Below are positions 28,201-38,157 of a stretch of 45,527 bases of DNA, one piece after another. A model generated the notes under the pieces. That model ran no database searches and was not told where the DNA came from. It saw only the letters and a list, made by a program, of their open reading frames with translations. The stretch spans positions 1 to 45,527 of the forward strand of contig JADKIC010000030.1 in the NCBI GenBank assembly GCA_016721435.1. The letters are read 5' to 3'. The position numbers and the translations under genes were made by a program. How positions within the stretch are numbered: the first letter of the stretch is position 1; each line of letters starts with the position of its first letter. The DNA is from Bacteroidota bacterium. Its GTDB lineage: Bacteria; Bacteroidota; Bacteroidia; AKYH767-A; OLB10.

Positions 28201-28743
28201 GCCTATGCACAATACAGTAATACTTATAGCGACTCCCTCGAAATACTTGCTTCGACCGATTGCGGGGCTACGTTCACTTCCATCTACTTAAAAGGAGGAG
28301 TGACATTAGCTACTGCTCCTCAAAACAATGCTGCTCCCTTCGTGCCCGGTCCTTCCGAGTGGAGAACGGATACCATTGATGTGAGTGCTTTAGCGGGAAA
28401 TCCCGAAGTACTCTTCTCCTTCGAAAACATCGGACGCTACGGACAGGTACTGCATATTGACAACATCAATGTGAGTGCAACATTTACGGGTGTAGAAGAA
28501 TTCAAGGATAATTTCAGCTTCGACTTGTATCCGAACCCTACCGGTGATCTGGTAACGCTGACGAGCAGCACACGCCTCTTCACTAAAGATGATATTATCA
28601 CCATCATTGAAGCCGGAGGGAAAGAAGTCAAACGTCTTCCTGCTCCTGCCAATGCATTACAATTTACCTTATCGCTAAGAGACCTTAAACCGGGAATGTA
28701 CTTTGTTAAGGTGGGAAATGTAGCGAAGCGAGTGGTAAGATGA
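25275..28743 (+). CDS. Large T9SS-sorted protein: beta-propeller, PKD, MAM-like domain (one frame break)
   Basis: The gene encodes about 1156 residues. MKKILLFSLLLILPCLTIAQ is a signal peptide. Asp-box repeats (SIDKGLTW, SLDGGTTW, SQDGGNTW, SDDSGENW) form a sortilin/BNR-like propeller up to about residue 800. A PKD domain follows (about 808-895, ATYQWIFPGGNPAS), then a jelly-roll/MAM-like domain (about 895-1070, ETFETGSVPYDWK, HIDNINVSATF), and a type A sorting domain with LYPNPTGD and GMYFVKVGN. The frame breaks at a run of six T near 26465: one T fewer gives FSGDNSTYSQIYYNTALAVS and restores continuity. It is a secreted or surface protein; function is unknown. TACCTTAG at 25242 may be its -7 element. 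Confidence 0.85.
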
Positions 28744-28846
28744 TTAAAGCAGAAGGTAATTCGCTTCTGATTGAATAAAATCAGGTCAGTACGTATTTAA
28801 CTTCTGCATATTACTTCTCATTAATTACAAAAGTTTTATCTAAAGA

Positions 28847-28897
28847 AATTGCCGGGACGCAGAAACATTCAATTGTTATGTGTCCCGGCAATTTTAA
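28847..28897 (+). terminator. Intrinsic terminator after the T9SS gene at 25275
   Basis: A perfect 12-bp stem AATTGCCGGGAC/GTCCCGGCAATT with a 23-base loop is followed by TTTT. It lies about 100 bases past the stop codon. Confidence 0.7.
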
Positions 28898-28986
28898 TTA
28901 GCTATTCGAAGAATAAGCACAACCACTTTTTGGTGAGGAAATCCCTGTTTTATCGAATTAAATACTTCCCCTACTCCAATACTCCT

Positions 28987-28994
28987 TACATTTG
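28987..28994 (+). promoter_or_regulatory. -7 element of the T9SS gene at 29000
   Basis: TACATTTG is a perfect match to TAnnTTTG and ends 5 bases before the ATG, so the transcript could be leaderless. Confidence 0.4.
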
Positions 28995-28999
28995 ACATT

Positions 29000-30630
29000 A
29001 TGAAAAAAAGTATATCCATCTTATTTCTCTTTGCCTGTATTAACGTATGTAACGCGCAGTGGCCCACCCCATCCTTTCCCATCTGGACCGGAATAAATGC
29101 CAGTCACCTGAGTGAAAACTCCATTTCAAAAGCAATAGATGCCAATGGAGCTATTTTTATCGCCACGCTCGAACCTAATATTAACGGCTCTGATGTCTGG
29201 ATTCAAAAGATGGATTCTTCGGGTAATTTACTGTCGGGGTTCGCAGGTGTGCAGGTACTACCATCTACAAATACACAAAAAAATCCGGTAGTACTTCCTG
29301 ATGGTAGCGGGGGCTGTTTCCTCGCCTACTTCGATGACAATGCTCCCTTTGGTGCATTCGTACAACATTATGATATAAATGGACTACCCCTACTCCCCGG
29401 ACGAGGCAAAAAGCTGGTTTCCCATATCAGCAACTTCTGGGATGATCTTTCGATGGTCACTGACGGACAGTTTTTATACTGCACCATGACGCTCGATAAG
29501 CCGGCTACTAACGAACAGGTCTATGCGCAAAAACTAGATTTGAATTTGAATCTACTCTGGGATACGACCGGCATTGCAGTATCTCCTTCAGCGAATGAAT
29601 ATCAGAACCGATCTTGTCTGCCTGATGGGCAAGGAGGTTTGACCGTCTTATTCACACGGTATTCTTCCAGTATAAACCAATACCTGCGTGTACAGCATCT
29701 GGATGCCACCGGGAATCTGCTATGGTCTGCAAACGGCACAGAGGTAAACACCGGTCAACCTACAGGTGAAGGAAGAAGTATCCTCGAAAAAGGTCCTCAA
29801 AGCAGTTATTACGTTTGTTGGGATGGGGGCACAAATTCGCTTTTTACCGGAATATATTTGAGTAAAATTGATTCGGCCGGAGTGAAAAGCTGGGGAAATA
29901 CTCCGGTGACGGTTTTCGACACCATCAACAAGCAGGACCTGCCTGACATCGAGGTAGACACTAACGGTAACGCCTATGTTACCTGGAGAGATTTTCGGTC
30001 CGGAGTGGGATTTAATTGTTTTGTACAGAAAATCAGTCCGGCAGGAACCCTTCTTTGGGCAAATCCAACAGCCATAGATACCTTACAGCAACCTCAATAT
30101 GTTTTTCCCCGGATTCTTTTCCTGAGTAATGGACTCCATGTTTACTGGGGTGCATATACGAGCAATTATATATTAAAGAAACAAGTGGTAGATGGGAATG
30201 GAAATTTACGTTGCACGCCCTCCGGCTTCGACCTCTCCTCCCCCGGATTCACACCGGTTATTGATAATTATCTTATTCGTATGCCTCAGGGAGGAATATG
30301 TTTCCTGCTCACCAACATGATCGGAAGTCTAAACAACGTTTATCTTTCATCCAACCATACCTCTTGCGTCTTCCCGGTGGCGGTGGAAGAAATCCCGATC
30401 GTAACTTCATTTGCTTTGTACCCGAATCCTGCAGAGAATATTATCACATTTCAGCAAACCAATGGATGGGGCTCGGTAAGATGGGTACAACTATTTGATA
30501 TAAACGGGCGCTTGCAAATGGAGAAATCTGTTACCCCGGACATGAATTCCATTACATTTTCAATCGCATCATTGCCGGCGGAGTATATATTTTAAAAGCA
30601 GGAAATGAAGTCATGAAGTTTGTAAAATGA
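29000..30630 (+). CDS. T9SS-sorted secreted protein, propeller-like (one frame break)
   Basis: MKKSISILFLFACINVCNAQ is a signal peptide. The middle is made of repeating blocks with G-x-L-L-W and D-x-x-G-x motifs (for example DATGNLLWSANG and SPAGTLLWANPTAI), which suggests a beta-propeller. The sorting domain holds LYPNPAEN. Near 30577 the frame breaks; reading GVYILKAGNEVMKFVK restores the usual sorting-domain end, with the stop at 30630. About 543 residues. No enzymatic motif is seen. It sits alone between a terminator and the convergent rnc gene. Confidence 0.8.
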
Positions 30631-30732
30631 GAGGAGAAAGGAGGTGTGGTCAATACTATGAGTTGCGTAAATTACTAACTGCTTTCGAAAGAGCTATCGT
30701 ATAAAAACAACTTATAACGTATTGAATAATTT

Positions 30733-31455
30733 TCATATAAGTCCGAGGTCTTTGCAAACCTTTTGTGCGGCGATCTGTTCAGCTTTCTTCTTCACGTAAT
30801 CTGTGGCGAGTGCTTTCTCCTCTCCGTCAATCAGGAGTTTGATGGTAATCAGGCGGGTTCTACTGTCTTCGCTCACGGTATCAAAGGCGACGAGGTGCTT
30901 TTCCCGCTGACCCCAGTTTAAAATCAGGCTCTTAAAATTCTTTTCTGTGGATTCAATTTCTTCCAGGTCCACATGTGGACGAATGATACGGGCGAGGATA
31001 TATTGCTGCGTCAGGGCATAGCCTTTATCGAGATAAATGGCGCCGATAAAAGCTTCGAAGGCATCTCCGTACATACTCCTATAACTCCCCGGACCGGCAT
31101 CTTTCTTCAGGAGTTCATCAATACCAATCTTCACTGCCAGTTGTTTCAGATTCTCACGACTCACAATTCGGCTACGCATCTCCGTTAGGAAGCCTTCATC
31201 CTTGAACGGATATTTTTTAAAGAGGAGATCGGCTACAACAGCACCCAGTACGGCATCGCCCAGGTATTCGAGGCGCTCATTGCTCAGCCGATTTCCGCCC
31301 ACGGTTTCGAGAGCCAGGGAGCGGTGACTGAAGGCCAGCTTATACAAGGAGAGATTACCCGGATAAAATCCAAGGAGACTATGCAACGAAAGGATAAATG
31401 ATTTTTCCTGTGCGTCCGCTTTTAGAAAATACCGGATCAGGGTACGAACTGCCAA
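30733..31455 (-). CDS. rnc: Ribonuclease III
   Basis: The 240-residue enzyme cleaves double-stranded RNA in rRNA maturation and mRNA control. The signature NERLEYLGDAVLGAVVAD carries catalytic acidic residues, and GDAFEAFIGAIYLDKG carries the second pair. A C-terminal dsRNA-binding domain follows (about 170-240, KKKAEQIAAQKVCKDLG). Length is normal for Bacteroidota. It begins 3 bases after the fabF stop, so it belongs to the acpP-fabF-rnc unit, a gene order seen across Bacteroidota. Confidence 0.96.
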   Translation of the reverse strand: MAVRTLIRYFLKADAQEKSFILSLHSLLGFYPGNLSLYKLAFSHRSLALETVGGNRLSNERLEYLGDAVLGAVVADLLFKKYPFKDEGFLTEMRSRIVSRENLKQLAVKIGIDELLKKDAGPGSYRSMYGDAFEAFIGAIYLDKGYALTQQYILARIIRPHVDLEEIESTEKNFKSLILNWGQREKHLVAFDTVSEDSRTRLITIKLLIDGEEKALATDYVKKKAEQIAAQKVCKDLGLI

Positions 31456-31458
31456 AAC

Positions 31459-32711
31459 TCAGGACTTATACTTTTTGATAATGATAGAAGCATTGTGTCC
31501 GCCAAAGCCGAAAGTATTGCTCAGGGCCGCATCGATGGTACGCTTCTGCGGCTTATTAAAAGTAAAGTTGAGTTTCGGATCGAAGGCAGGGTCGTCGGTA
31601 AAGTGATTGATAGTCGAAGGTACTTCATCCGTCACGACAGCCATCACTGTGGCAATCGCTTCGATGGCACCTGCAGCACCCAGCAAATGACCGGTCATGG
31701 ATTTGGTAGAGCTGATATTCAATCTAAAGGCATCCTCCCCAAAAGTTTACATATCGCTTTCACTTCACTCGGATCACCTACCGGAGTAGAAGTTCCGTGC
31801 ACATTAATATAATCGATATCGGCCGTAGTCATCTCCGCATCTTTCAATGCATTTCGCATTACGTTATAGGCACCCAATCCTTCGGGGTGAGTAGCAGTGA
31901 GATGGTAGGCATCCGCACTCATTCCACCACCGGCCACTTCGGCATAAATCTTTGCACCGCGGGCTTTGGCATGCTCCAGTTCTTCGAGGATCAGACATCC
32001 GGAACCTTCACCCAGCACAAAACCATCCCGGTCCAGATCAAAAGGACGAGAGGCCGTAGCCGGATCATCGTTTCGTTCACTGAGGGCATGCATCGCTCCG
32101 AATCCACCGATACCGGCTTCATTCACAGCAGCTTCACTACCACCGCATAGAATGATATCCGCCATACCCAATCGGATATAGTTGAAAGAATCAATGATGG
32201 CATTGGTAGAAGAGGCACAGGCAGAAACCGTACAGAAATTAGGACCGCGATAACCATAGCGCATCGAAATATGACCGGCTGCGATATCGGCAATCATCTT
32301 TGGAATGAAGAAAGGATTGAAACGAGGGGTACCATCGCCACGCGCATAGCTCATCACTTCATCGAGGAAAGTTCTGAGTCCACCGATTCCTGAGCCCCAG
32401 ATCACTCCGGTACGGTCAGGATCAGGCTTATTCTCGAGGAGGCCGGCATCGATCACTGCTTCCTCACAAGCCGCGACGGCCAGTTGAGAGAAACGATCGA
32501 GCTTCCGGGCTTCCTTCCGGTCAAAATACTTTCCCGGATCAAAGTCCTTTACCTCACAGGCAAAGCGAGTCTTAAATCTGGAAACATCAAAAAGGGTGAT
32601 AGGAGCAGCACCACTCACGCCGGAGAGAAGACCTTGCCAGTAATCGGCAACGTTATTTCCGAGCGGGGTTTGCGCCCCCATTCCTGTGATGACTACGCGT
32701 TTAAGTTCCAT
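31459..32711 (-). CDS. fabF: 3-oxoacyl-ACP synthase II (one frame break)
   Basis: This is the condensing enzyme that elongates fatty acids from malonyl-ACP. MELKRVVITGMGAQTPLGN is the standard N-terminus. The Cys-His-His triad is present: VSACASS, NVHGTSTP and KSMTGHLLGAAG. Near 31745 one T is missing from a T-run (CTTTTGGGG where KLFGEDAFRLN expects CTTTTTGGGG), splitting the frame. The C-terminus ends LSNTFGFGGHNASIIIKKYKS, as expected. Corrected length is about 418 residues. Because it is essential and otherwise perfect, the break is most likely a sequence error. acpP lies 21 bases upstream and rnc 3 bases downstream. Confidence 0.95.
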
Positions 32712-32732
32712 GCGCGCCTGTTAGGAAACAGA

Positions 32733-32969
32733 TTATTTTACGTTAGCCGAAATATAATCTACGGCTTGACCCACAGTGGAGATCTTCTCCGCCTGATCGT
32801 CAGGAATAGCAATATTAAATTCTTTTTCAAACTCCATGATCAGTTCAACTGTATCGAGAGAGTCAGCACCAAGATCGTTGGTGAAGCTAGATTCGTTAGT
32901 AATTTCGCTTTCGTCGACGCCTAATTTGTCAACTATGATGGCTTTTACACGTGATGCAATGTCAGACAT
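32733..32969 (-). CDS. acpP: Acyl carrier protein
   Basis: The 78-residue acidic protein starts MSDIASRVKAIIVDKLGVD and contains GADSLDTVEL, whose Ser takes the 4'-phosphopantetheine arm that carries growing acyl chains. An in-frame ATG further upstream (33029) would add 20 residues, but a promoter element lies between the two, so 32969 is chosen. It heads the acpP-fabF-rnc unit. Confidence 0.97.
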   Translation of the reverse strand: MSDIASRVKAIIVDKLGVDESEITNESSFTNDLGADSLDTVELIMEFEKEFNIAIPDDQAEKISTVGQAVDYISANVK

Positions 32970-32998
32970 TGTTCTGTAGAATTGGTTTAGACAGGGGG

Positions 32999-33006
32999 CA
33001 AAAGTA
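32999..33006 (-). promoter_or_regulatory. -7 promoter element of acpP-fabF-rnc
   Basis: TACTTTTG on the minus strand matches TAnnTTTG, 29 bases before the acpP ATG. No clear TTG stands at the ideal -33 distance. Confidence 0.5.
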
Positions 33007-33110
33007 ATAAATAATGACAACGCAGCCACTATTGTTTTATGTTATTGATTTTCAATTGCAAATATTGATTTGTGTATTGAAATTGGTCGATTTTAGTAGA
33101 AATTGTCTTG

Positions 33111-33293
33111 GGCTACCGGCTTCCAGCTACCGGCTGCCGGCTTTGGGATGAGGGCTTTGGGCTGCTTGCTTGATTTTGGTGGAAGGGAGACGATTAGGGA
33201 TTTTTGCTGCTTGCTGCTTGCTTGATTTTTGGAGGAGGGGAGACTATTTTGAAATTTTTGCTGCTTGCCGCTTGCTTCTGGCTGCTTGCTGGG
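33111..33293. repeat. Low-complexity intergenic repeats (ACCGGCT and GCTGCTTGCT words)
   Basis: CTACCGGCTTCCAGCTACCG and related words (33113-33142) are followed by an imperfect direct repeat of about 50 bp starting GCTGCTTGCTTGATTTT at 33161 and 33213, with a shorter third copy near 33260. The rest of the 33007-33451 gap shows no gene I can support. Confidence 0.75.
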
Positions 33294-33451
33294 TTCACTT
33301 TTATTACGTTTCTGTTTATTATAAGTAAATTAGCCGGTGGATGTGAAATTGTTCGGTAGCTTTTTATGCAATCTAAAACCTTTTGCGCTACGAGCATTAG
33401 TATTGCTTATTCGACAGTTATGAAAAAATCAAGTTTAATACCAATTTTATC

Positions 33452-34937
33452 ATGATACCCAATACTATTATTTACAAGCGAATAATTATATATATAGTTT
33501 CAAGTATTTTTTCAATTACAGGTTACTCACAAAGTTGGGAGAAAATTTGGGGCGGTGTAGGCTTTGATGTCGGTCGCTCGGTGAGACAATGCACAGACGG
33601 AGGATATATTTTCACCGGAGAAGGAACTAGTTATGGACAAGCAATTTTTGTAGGTAAATCGGATATGTTTGGAAATATTGTTTGGACAAAGTCTTTTGGA
33701 CACCCGACATATAATCAATGGGACAATATAAATTCAATTATACAATCTAATGATGGAGGATATGTCATTGCAGGTGAAGCATGGAGTTTTGGAGGCGCTG
33801 CAAACACTGGAGATGCCTTTTTAATGAAGTTAGATTCTTCCGGCAATAACCTATGGACAAAACTTTATGCAAACAACAATGCCATTGATGTTGGCACGGC
33901 GGTTATTCAAACATTAGATGGAGGATATATTTTAAGTTGCCGTGGTTCCCATAGTTCACCAAACCCTACCCTCGATTACTTCCTTATAAAAACTGATTCG
34001 CTGAGTGATACTCTATGGACAAAAACTTATTTTGGATTAGGCATGGTGAGCGGACAAACTGTTCAGCAAACAAACGATAGCGGATTTGTTATTTCCGGTT
34101 ATATCCAGACTCCATTAGATACTACTGGTGCTTTTGGTGATACGACAGGCCTTTTTGTTATGAAAACTGATATTCTTGGGAAACACTCAATGGGTAAAAA
34201 TCTTTTCTTATTTACAAACTACATGGACTGAAGCAAAAAATTCCATTTTTCAAACAACTGATGGAGGATTTGTAATTGCAGGTGATAAAAAAGATACTGC
34301 ACAACTATCAAAAAGTTATTTATTAAAATTAGATGCTAATGGTGACACTTTATGGTCAAAAATATTTGATTTACAGGGGGTACATAATTATGCAGAATAT
34401 GCTGTAGAAACTTCTGATGGTTCCATAGTTTTGACCGGAAGTAGTTTTGATTCATTACTAATTATACGGATGTATCTTTTAAAAACAGACCAAAATGGTA
34501 CAATGCAATGGATAAAATATTTTCAGGATTATACTTCGGGTTGTGAAGTTCATCAAACTACTGATAAAGGATTCATAATAGTTGGAGGGAAACTCCAAAC
34601 GCAAACTAACTGGGACTTCTATTTAGTCAAGACCGACAGTATGGGAAACCTAATATCAACAGGATTATCCACTATTTTTCAAACATCTGAGCAGGTAATT
34701 GTTTATCCAAATCCATTTGTAAATAATGTTTCCATTCTAATAAATAAGTCAAACTATAAAGAAGCAAACATTTCTATCTATAATCTATGGGGCCAGACAT
34801 TATATACAGAACAAAAAAATACTCTTCACGTTTCTTACAGTCAAACAATTGATTTAAGCTTTCTCTCAAGCGGAATTTATTTTATTGATGTAATACTTGA
34901 TGGAGAACGAACAGTTAAGAAACTTGTGAAAGAATAA
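33452..34937 (+). CDS. T9SS-sorted repeat protein (one frame break)
   Basis: The start MIPNTIIYKRIIIYIVSSIF leads into a signal peptide ending SITGYSQ. Seven or so repeats of 50-60 residues follow, each with a Q-x-x-D-G-G-(Y/F)-(V/I) segment and a K-x-D-x-x-G-(N/D)-x-x-W segment (SNDGGYVIAGE, KLDSSGNNLWTK, TTDGGFVIAGD, KLDANGDTLWSK), a likely beta-propeller. The sorting domain has VYPNPFVN and ends VKKLVKE. An extra A near 34179 breaks the frame; removing it gives ILGNTQWVKIFSYLQ. About 495 residues. The region is more AT-rich than its neighbours. Secreted; ligand unknown. Confidence 0.8.
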
Positions 34938-35088
34938 AACAAAACTTAAGCATATGTCGGATGAGAAATACCATAACATTTAGAAAAAAGAACATCTTTG
35001 TTCAGTATTTAAAATGATGTAACGATTACAAACAATGGTGAGTTAATGAGTAAAGGTAACTCTAATCCAAAAATACATTCAGGTACAA

Positions 35089-35885
35089 ATGTCAATTAAA
35101 TACACAGCACACATGATTTCAAACTACTCCATTTTGGTCTGCAATCCTATTTTCTATTCCGCATTTAGCCAGGACACCCTCACCCTCCAAGAAACATCCG
35201 AGTTCAAACGGCTAGCAATTGGCGTCAATATTTCCCCTGATTATTGTTACCGGACATTGAAAAATAATAATGGTAACTCTACCAGTGACATGATCATTGA
35301 TTTGAGGGAGGAAAGTGAAGGTCCGAAGTTGGGTTATACGGCAGGCTTAAATGCAGGCTACAATTTTTCGAAGAAGTGGGGCGTTGAGATGGGTATTCAA
35401 TATTCGAACAAGGGTTATGAATTCAAAAATCTGCTTTGACTTTTGGGGATATGATTGATCCACGGTATGGTTTTGTTTACACTTCCAACCGTGCAGCGAC
35501 ACCCACTCATGCGAAGTTTGTTTACCATCATCATTATCTTGATGTCCCGGTAAGAGTGCTCTATCGTTTTGGAAAAAAGAGATTACATTTTGTTACGAGT
35601 GTTGGAGTTACCACAAATATTTTACTCAATGCCACGATGACCAGTGTAGTCAAATACGGGAATGCAGCTGCCAAACGGCAAACCTATGATCAGCCCTATG
35701 ACTTCAATACCTTCAACATTTCACCGACCATCAGTGTGGGTGTCGATTATAAAATCAACAACAAAATAAATTTAAGAGCAGAACCCACCTTCCGCTATGG
35801 ATTGCTTAAAATAACTGATACTCCGGTCACCGCCACTTTATGGAGCGGGGGATTGAATTTTAGTTGTTATTATTTATTGAAGTAG
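35089..35885 (+). CDS. Outer-membrane beta-barrel protein (one frame break)
   Basis: A signal-like N-terminus ending FYSAFSQ precedes alternating beta strands such as AIGVNISPDYCYR, GLNAGYNFSKKWGVEMGIQY, YLDVPVRVLYRFGKKRLHF, SVGVDYKINNKINLRAEP and a last strand SGGLNFSCYYLLK. This is the pattern of the PorT/OMP-beta-barrel family of small eight-stranded barrels. One T is missing near 35430: restoring it gives EFKNSALTFGDMID. Corrected length is about 265 residues. No partner gene is obvious. Position within the outer membrane is inferred; function is not known. Confidence 0.75.
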
Positions 35886-35955
35886 ATTTATTCATCCGTT
35901 ATCTTTCCAATATATGCCCATATTGCCCTGCACTCCATTTATCTTTTGAATGTGG

Positions 35956-36007
35956 TTTGGCTAAATATTCCTGAAAAAGAGAATCTAATTATGCTAATTT
36001 AGCCAAA
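35956..36007. promoter_or_regulatory. Inverted repeat upstream of the Fic gene
   Basis: TTTGGCTAAAT (35956-35966) and its exact complement ATTTAGCCAAA (35997-36007) are separated by 30 bases and end 44 bases before the Fic start. The spacing is about four DNA turns between centres, and an AT-rich promoter-like stretch lies between, so it is a plausible operator or hairpin. Confidence 0.5.
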
Positions 36008-36050
36008 TAATACCCAAACAAAAAAGTCTCAACAACAGAGCTTTCATGGA

Positions 36051-36836
36051 ATGAAAGGAAAATTAAAGATCATACCTATTGATTTGTTGGAGCAATACAA
36101 TTTACAGGTAAGTAAAGACCTGGAAACTGACTTTAGCAATTTGCAGGAGGCAGAAATATCAACTGAAAGTTTTAGTTTCTATACTTCAGTGTCCTCCGTT
36201 TATTCCAGTAAAATAGAAGGCGAAGAAATTGATTTAGATTCTTATATCAAGCATAAAAAATATGGCATTGAATTTTTACCCGATTATACTAAGAAAACAG
36301 ATGACCTGTATACTGCCTACACATTTGCAAAAACCAGTGTGCTTAATAAGAAAAACATAGAAGAAGCTCACAAGATTTTGAGCAGGCATATTGTAGCCAA
36401 ACACCTGCAAGGCAAATTCAGAACACAGAACATGTATGTGAGTACTTCTGAGGGAAGAATTGAATATGTAGCTGCGCTCCCATCCCAGGTAAAAGGCGAA
36501 ATGGAAAAATTTTATCATGACCTGGAAATATTGCTTCAACAAGAATTGACAACAAGTGAAGTATTCTTTTTCGCAGCAATGATTCATTTAGTCTTTGTAA
36601 AGATTCACCCCTGGAATGATGGAAACGGACGAAGTGCACGATTAATCGAGAAATGGTTTTTAGCTCAAAAATTGGGTGATAAAGCCTGGTTAGTGCAAAG
36701 CGAGAAGAACTACTACCTGCAACATCAAATTTATTATAAGAATATCCGACGACTTGGTTTGGAGTACCCTGACTTAGATTATTCGCAAGCATTACCGTTT
36801 TCATTAATGCTCCCAAATTCACTTCAACTTAAATAA
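36051..36836 (+). CDS. Fic family protein (probable AMP-transferase) with N-terminal inhibitory motif
   Basis: The 261-residue protein has the Fic core HPWNDGNGRSAR (near 188-199), which matches HxFx(D/E)GNGRxxR with Trp in place of Phe; the catalytic His is present. Near residue 54 the segment SSKIEG fits the [S/T]xxxE[G/N] inhibitory helix of class II Fic enzymes, whose Glu blocks ATP. Fic enzymes usually transfer AMP from ATP to Ser, Thr or Tyr of a target protein. No antitoxin gene lies beside it, in line with an in-built inhibitory helix. The gene is intact. The ATG at 36051 has no alternative in frame. An 11-bp inverted repeat upstream suggests regulation. Confidence 0.9.
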   Translation: MKGKLKIIPIDLLEQYNLQVSKDLETDFSNLQEAEISTESFSFYTSVSSVYSSKIEGEEIDLDSYIKHKKYGIEFLPDYTKKTDDLYTAYTFAKTSVLNKKNIEEAHKILSRHIVAKHLQGKFRTQNMYVSTSEGRIEYVAALPSQVKGEMEKFYHDLEILLQQELTTSEVFFFAAMIHLVFVKIHPWNDGNGRSARLIEKWFLAQKLGDKAWLVQSEKNYYLQHQIYYKNIRRLGLEYPDLDYSQALPFSLMLPNSLQLK

Positions 36837-37009
36837 AACAGCGAGCAGAGTCTCACCTCCTCCCTCATCTCGAAGTTTTCCTTTCGCAAGAATAATTCTA
36901 CTCGCAACAGTCAACTTCGTTCTACCAAAAAAAGCAAGCAGCCAGAAGTCGCGAGGCTCTATCTCCTTGCGGAGATTTTCGCTCGCGATGGGGAGCGGGG
37001 TCTCCCCAC

Positions 37010-37054
37010 GCATAGAACGAAAAAGCCGGCTTAGGCGGCTTTTTCGTTCTATGC
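37010..37054. terminator. Long terminator hairpin overlapping the end of the NUMOD/HNH-like gene
   Basis: A perfect 19-bp stem (GCATAGAACGAAAAAGCCG and its complement) encloses a 7-base loop. The stop codon and last Ala codon of the minus-strand gene lie inside the right arm. Runs of A and T in the stem allow termination in both directions, serving the Fic and NUMOD genes. Confidence 0.8.
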
Positions 37055-37599
37055 TTTTACATGTCCCCAGTTTTCACCGCTCTTGATACGGTATAACTGC
37101 ATTTCGCTGATGTCAAAATGATCAGCGATTTGTTTCATGGTTTTTACACGCTTTTTGTCGTTGATCATTTGTTTGATTTTTTTGACGACGACATCTGTGA
37201 GTTTATGCCCTTTCTTGCGGTTGACGGAACGATAGGCCAACACAGCAGGACTTTTCTGCTGGTGCTTTTCCATATCTTCCTTGGTCGACCAACGGAGGTT
37301 GGACATGGTTATCTTCTTTATTGTAATTTAAGTGAATGACAAACTCGTATTTTTCGCTTCTTTTCGGAATAAAGCCTCGGCCACTAAACGATGGATAAAC
37401 AAAGTCATGTTCCGGCCTTCCGGTTTTAATTTAAAGTCGGATAACCTCCCATAGGGGTTCCTTTCAAAAGATTCCCATCCTGAATACTGGAGGTATAACT
37501 AACAAGACGTCCGTGATCGGAAACGGCATATTCACAGCGAAAAATACCCTTGCTGAAATTGATCACTTTCCATTTTTCATTTTTTAGAGGCTTAATCAT
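37049..37599 (-). CDS. NUMOD4/HNH-like DNA-binding protein with C-terminal HTH (three frame breaks)
   Basis: Joining frames gives about 184 residues. MIKPLKNEKWKVINF and CEYAVSDHGRLVSYTS resemble the NUMOD4 motif. After a lost A near 37430 the frame reads LKPEGRNMTLFIHRLVAEAL; after another lost A near 37363 it reads KYEFVIHLNYNKEDNHV, which resembles an HNH_3 nuclease core; after a lost base near 37298 it continues NLRWSTKEDMEKHQQKSPAV and ends in a helix-turn-helix (MKQIADHFDISEMQLYRI). Each of these parts occurs in homing endonucleases, but stand-alone proteins of this build are frequent in Bacteroidota and their role is unclear. No intron or intein is seen nearby. The apparent start at 37306 is an artefact of the last break. 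Confidence 0.7.
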
Positions 37600-38157
37600 T
37601 GGGTTGATTTTTAGGTAGGACTAAAATATAAAAATTTAGTATAGGCATACGTTAGTATAAATTATTGCTGCGTTCAATTAAATTCAGATGTATTTCATTG
37701 AATATCCGCTACTTGTAAAATTAATAATCGATCTTTGCTGCTTCCAAATCTGGCCCAAAATCAGCTGGCTGAATTAAAACGTGCTCCCTAATCGGCTTAT
37801 TTTCATGATTCTGCGAAGTCGATGATAGAAAGAATGGCAAAATCATCATATACCATTAAACCCGACTCCTCTTCCTTACTCCTTCCTCATCAGCAAGGAA
37901 TAAATCTACTCTCATTTTAATGCATAAGATGAGGGATTTTCCTTCCGGTTTTCCATTCCTCCGGCACTTAATCCGAACGCTCCCCTTCTTCGAAGAAGGG
38001 ATAAGAAGCTAATTCTTGTAACTGCAAGCCTACACATCATTAAATCTTCCGTTCGTACCTGTAAATTCCATTTTCACCATCCGGCGGACTGCGTTCATCA
38101 AAGGGAGGTAGTAAAAATGAGATGCGGCTCTATCTTGCCTTCAACAAAGAAAATACT
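37600..38157. other. Intergenic region without a supported gene
   Basis: No frame here looks coding. An 18-bp perfect palindrome, CCCTTCTTCGAAGAAGGG, lies at 37983-38000. A TA-rich stretch at 37620-37680 could hold the promoter of the NUMOD/HNH-like gene. Confidence 0.5.

Noticed and set aside
31495..32150. Plus-strand frames across fabF
   Set aside because: They are antisense shadows of fabF, which has a complete catalytic triad.
33194..33397. Minus-strand frame of 67 codons
   Set aside because: It is built from the GCTGCTTGCT low-complexity repeats and contains only biased residues; no coding support.
37306..37306. ATG giving an 85-residue HTH protein
   Set aside because: The upstream frames clearly continue the same protein once one base is restored, so this Met is internal and out of frame context.
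37600..38157. Possible transposase or gene remnant in the gap
   Set aside because: Short peptides can be read but none forms a recognisable domain, and there are no terminal inverted repeats or target duplications.
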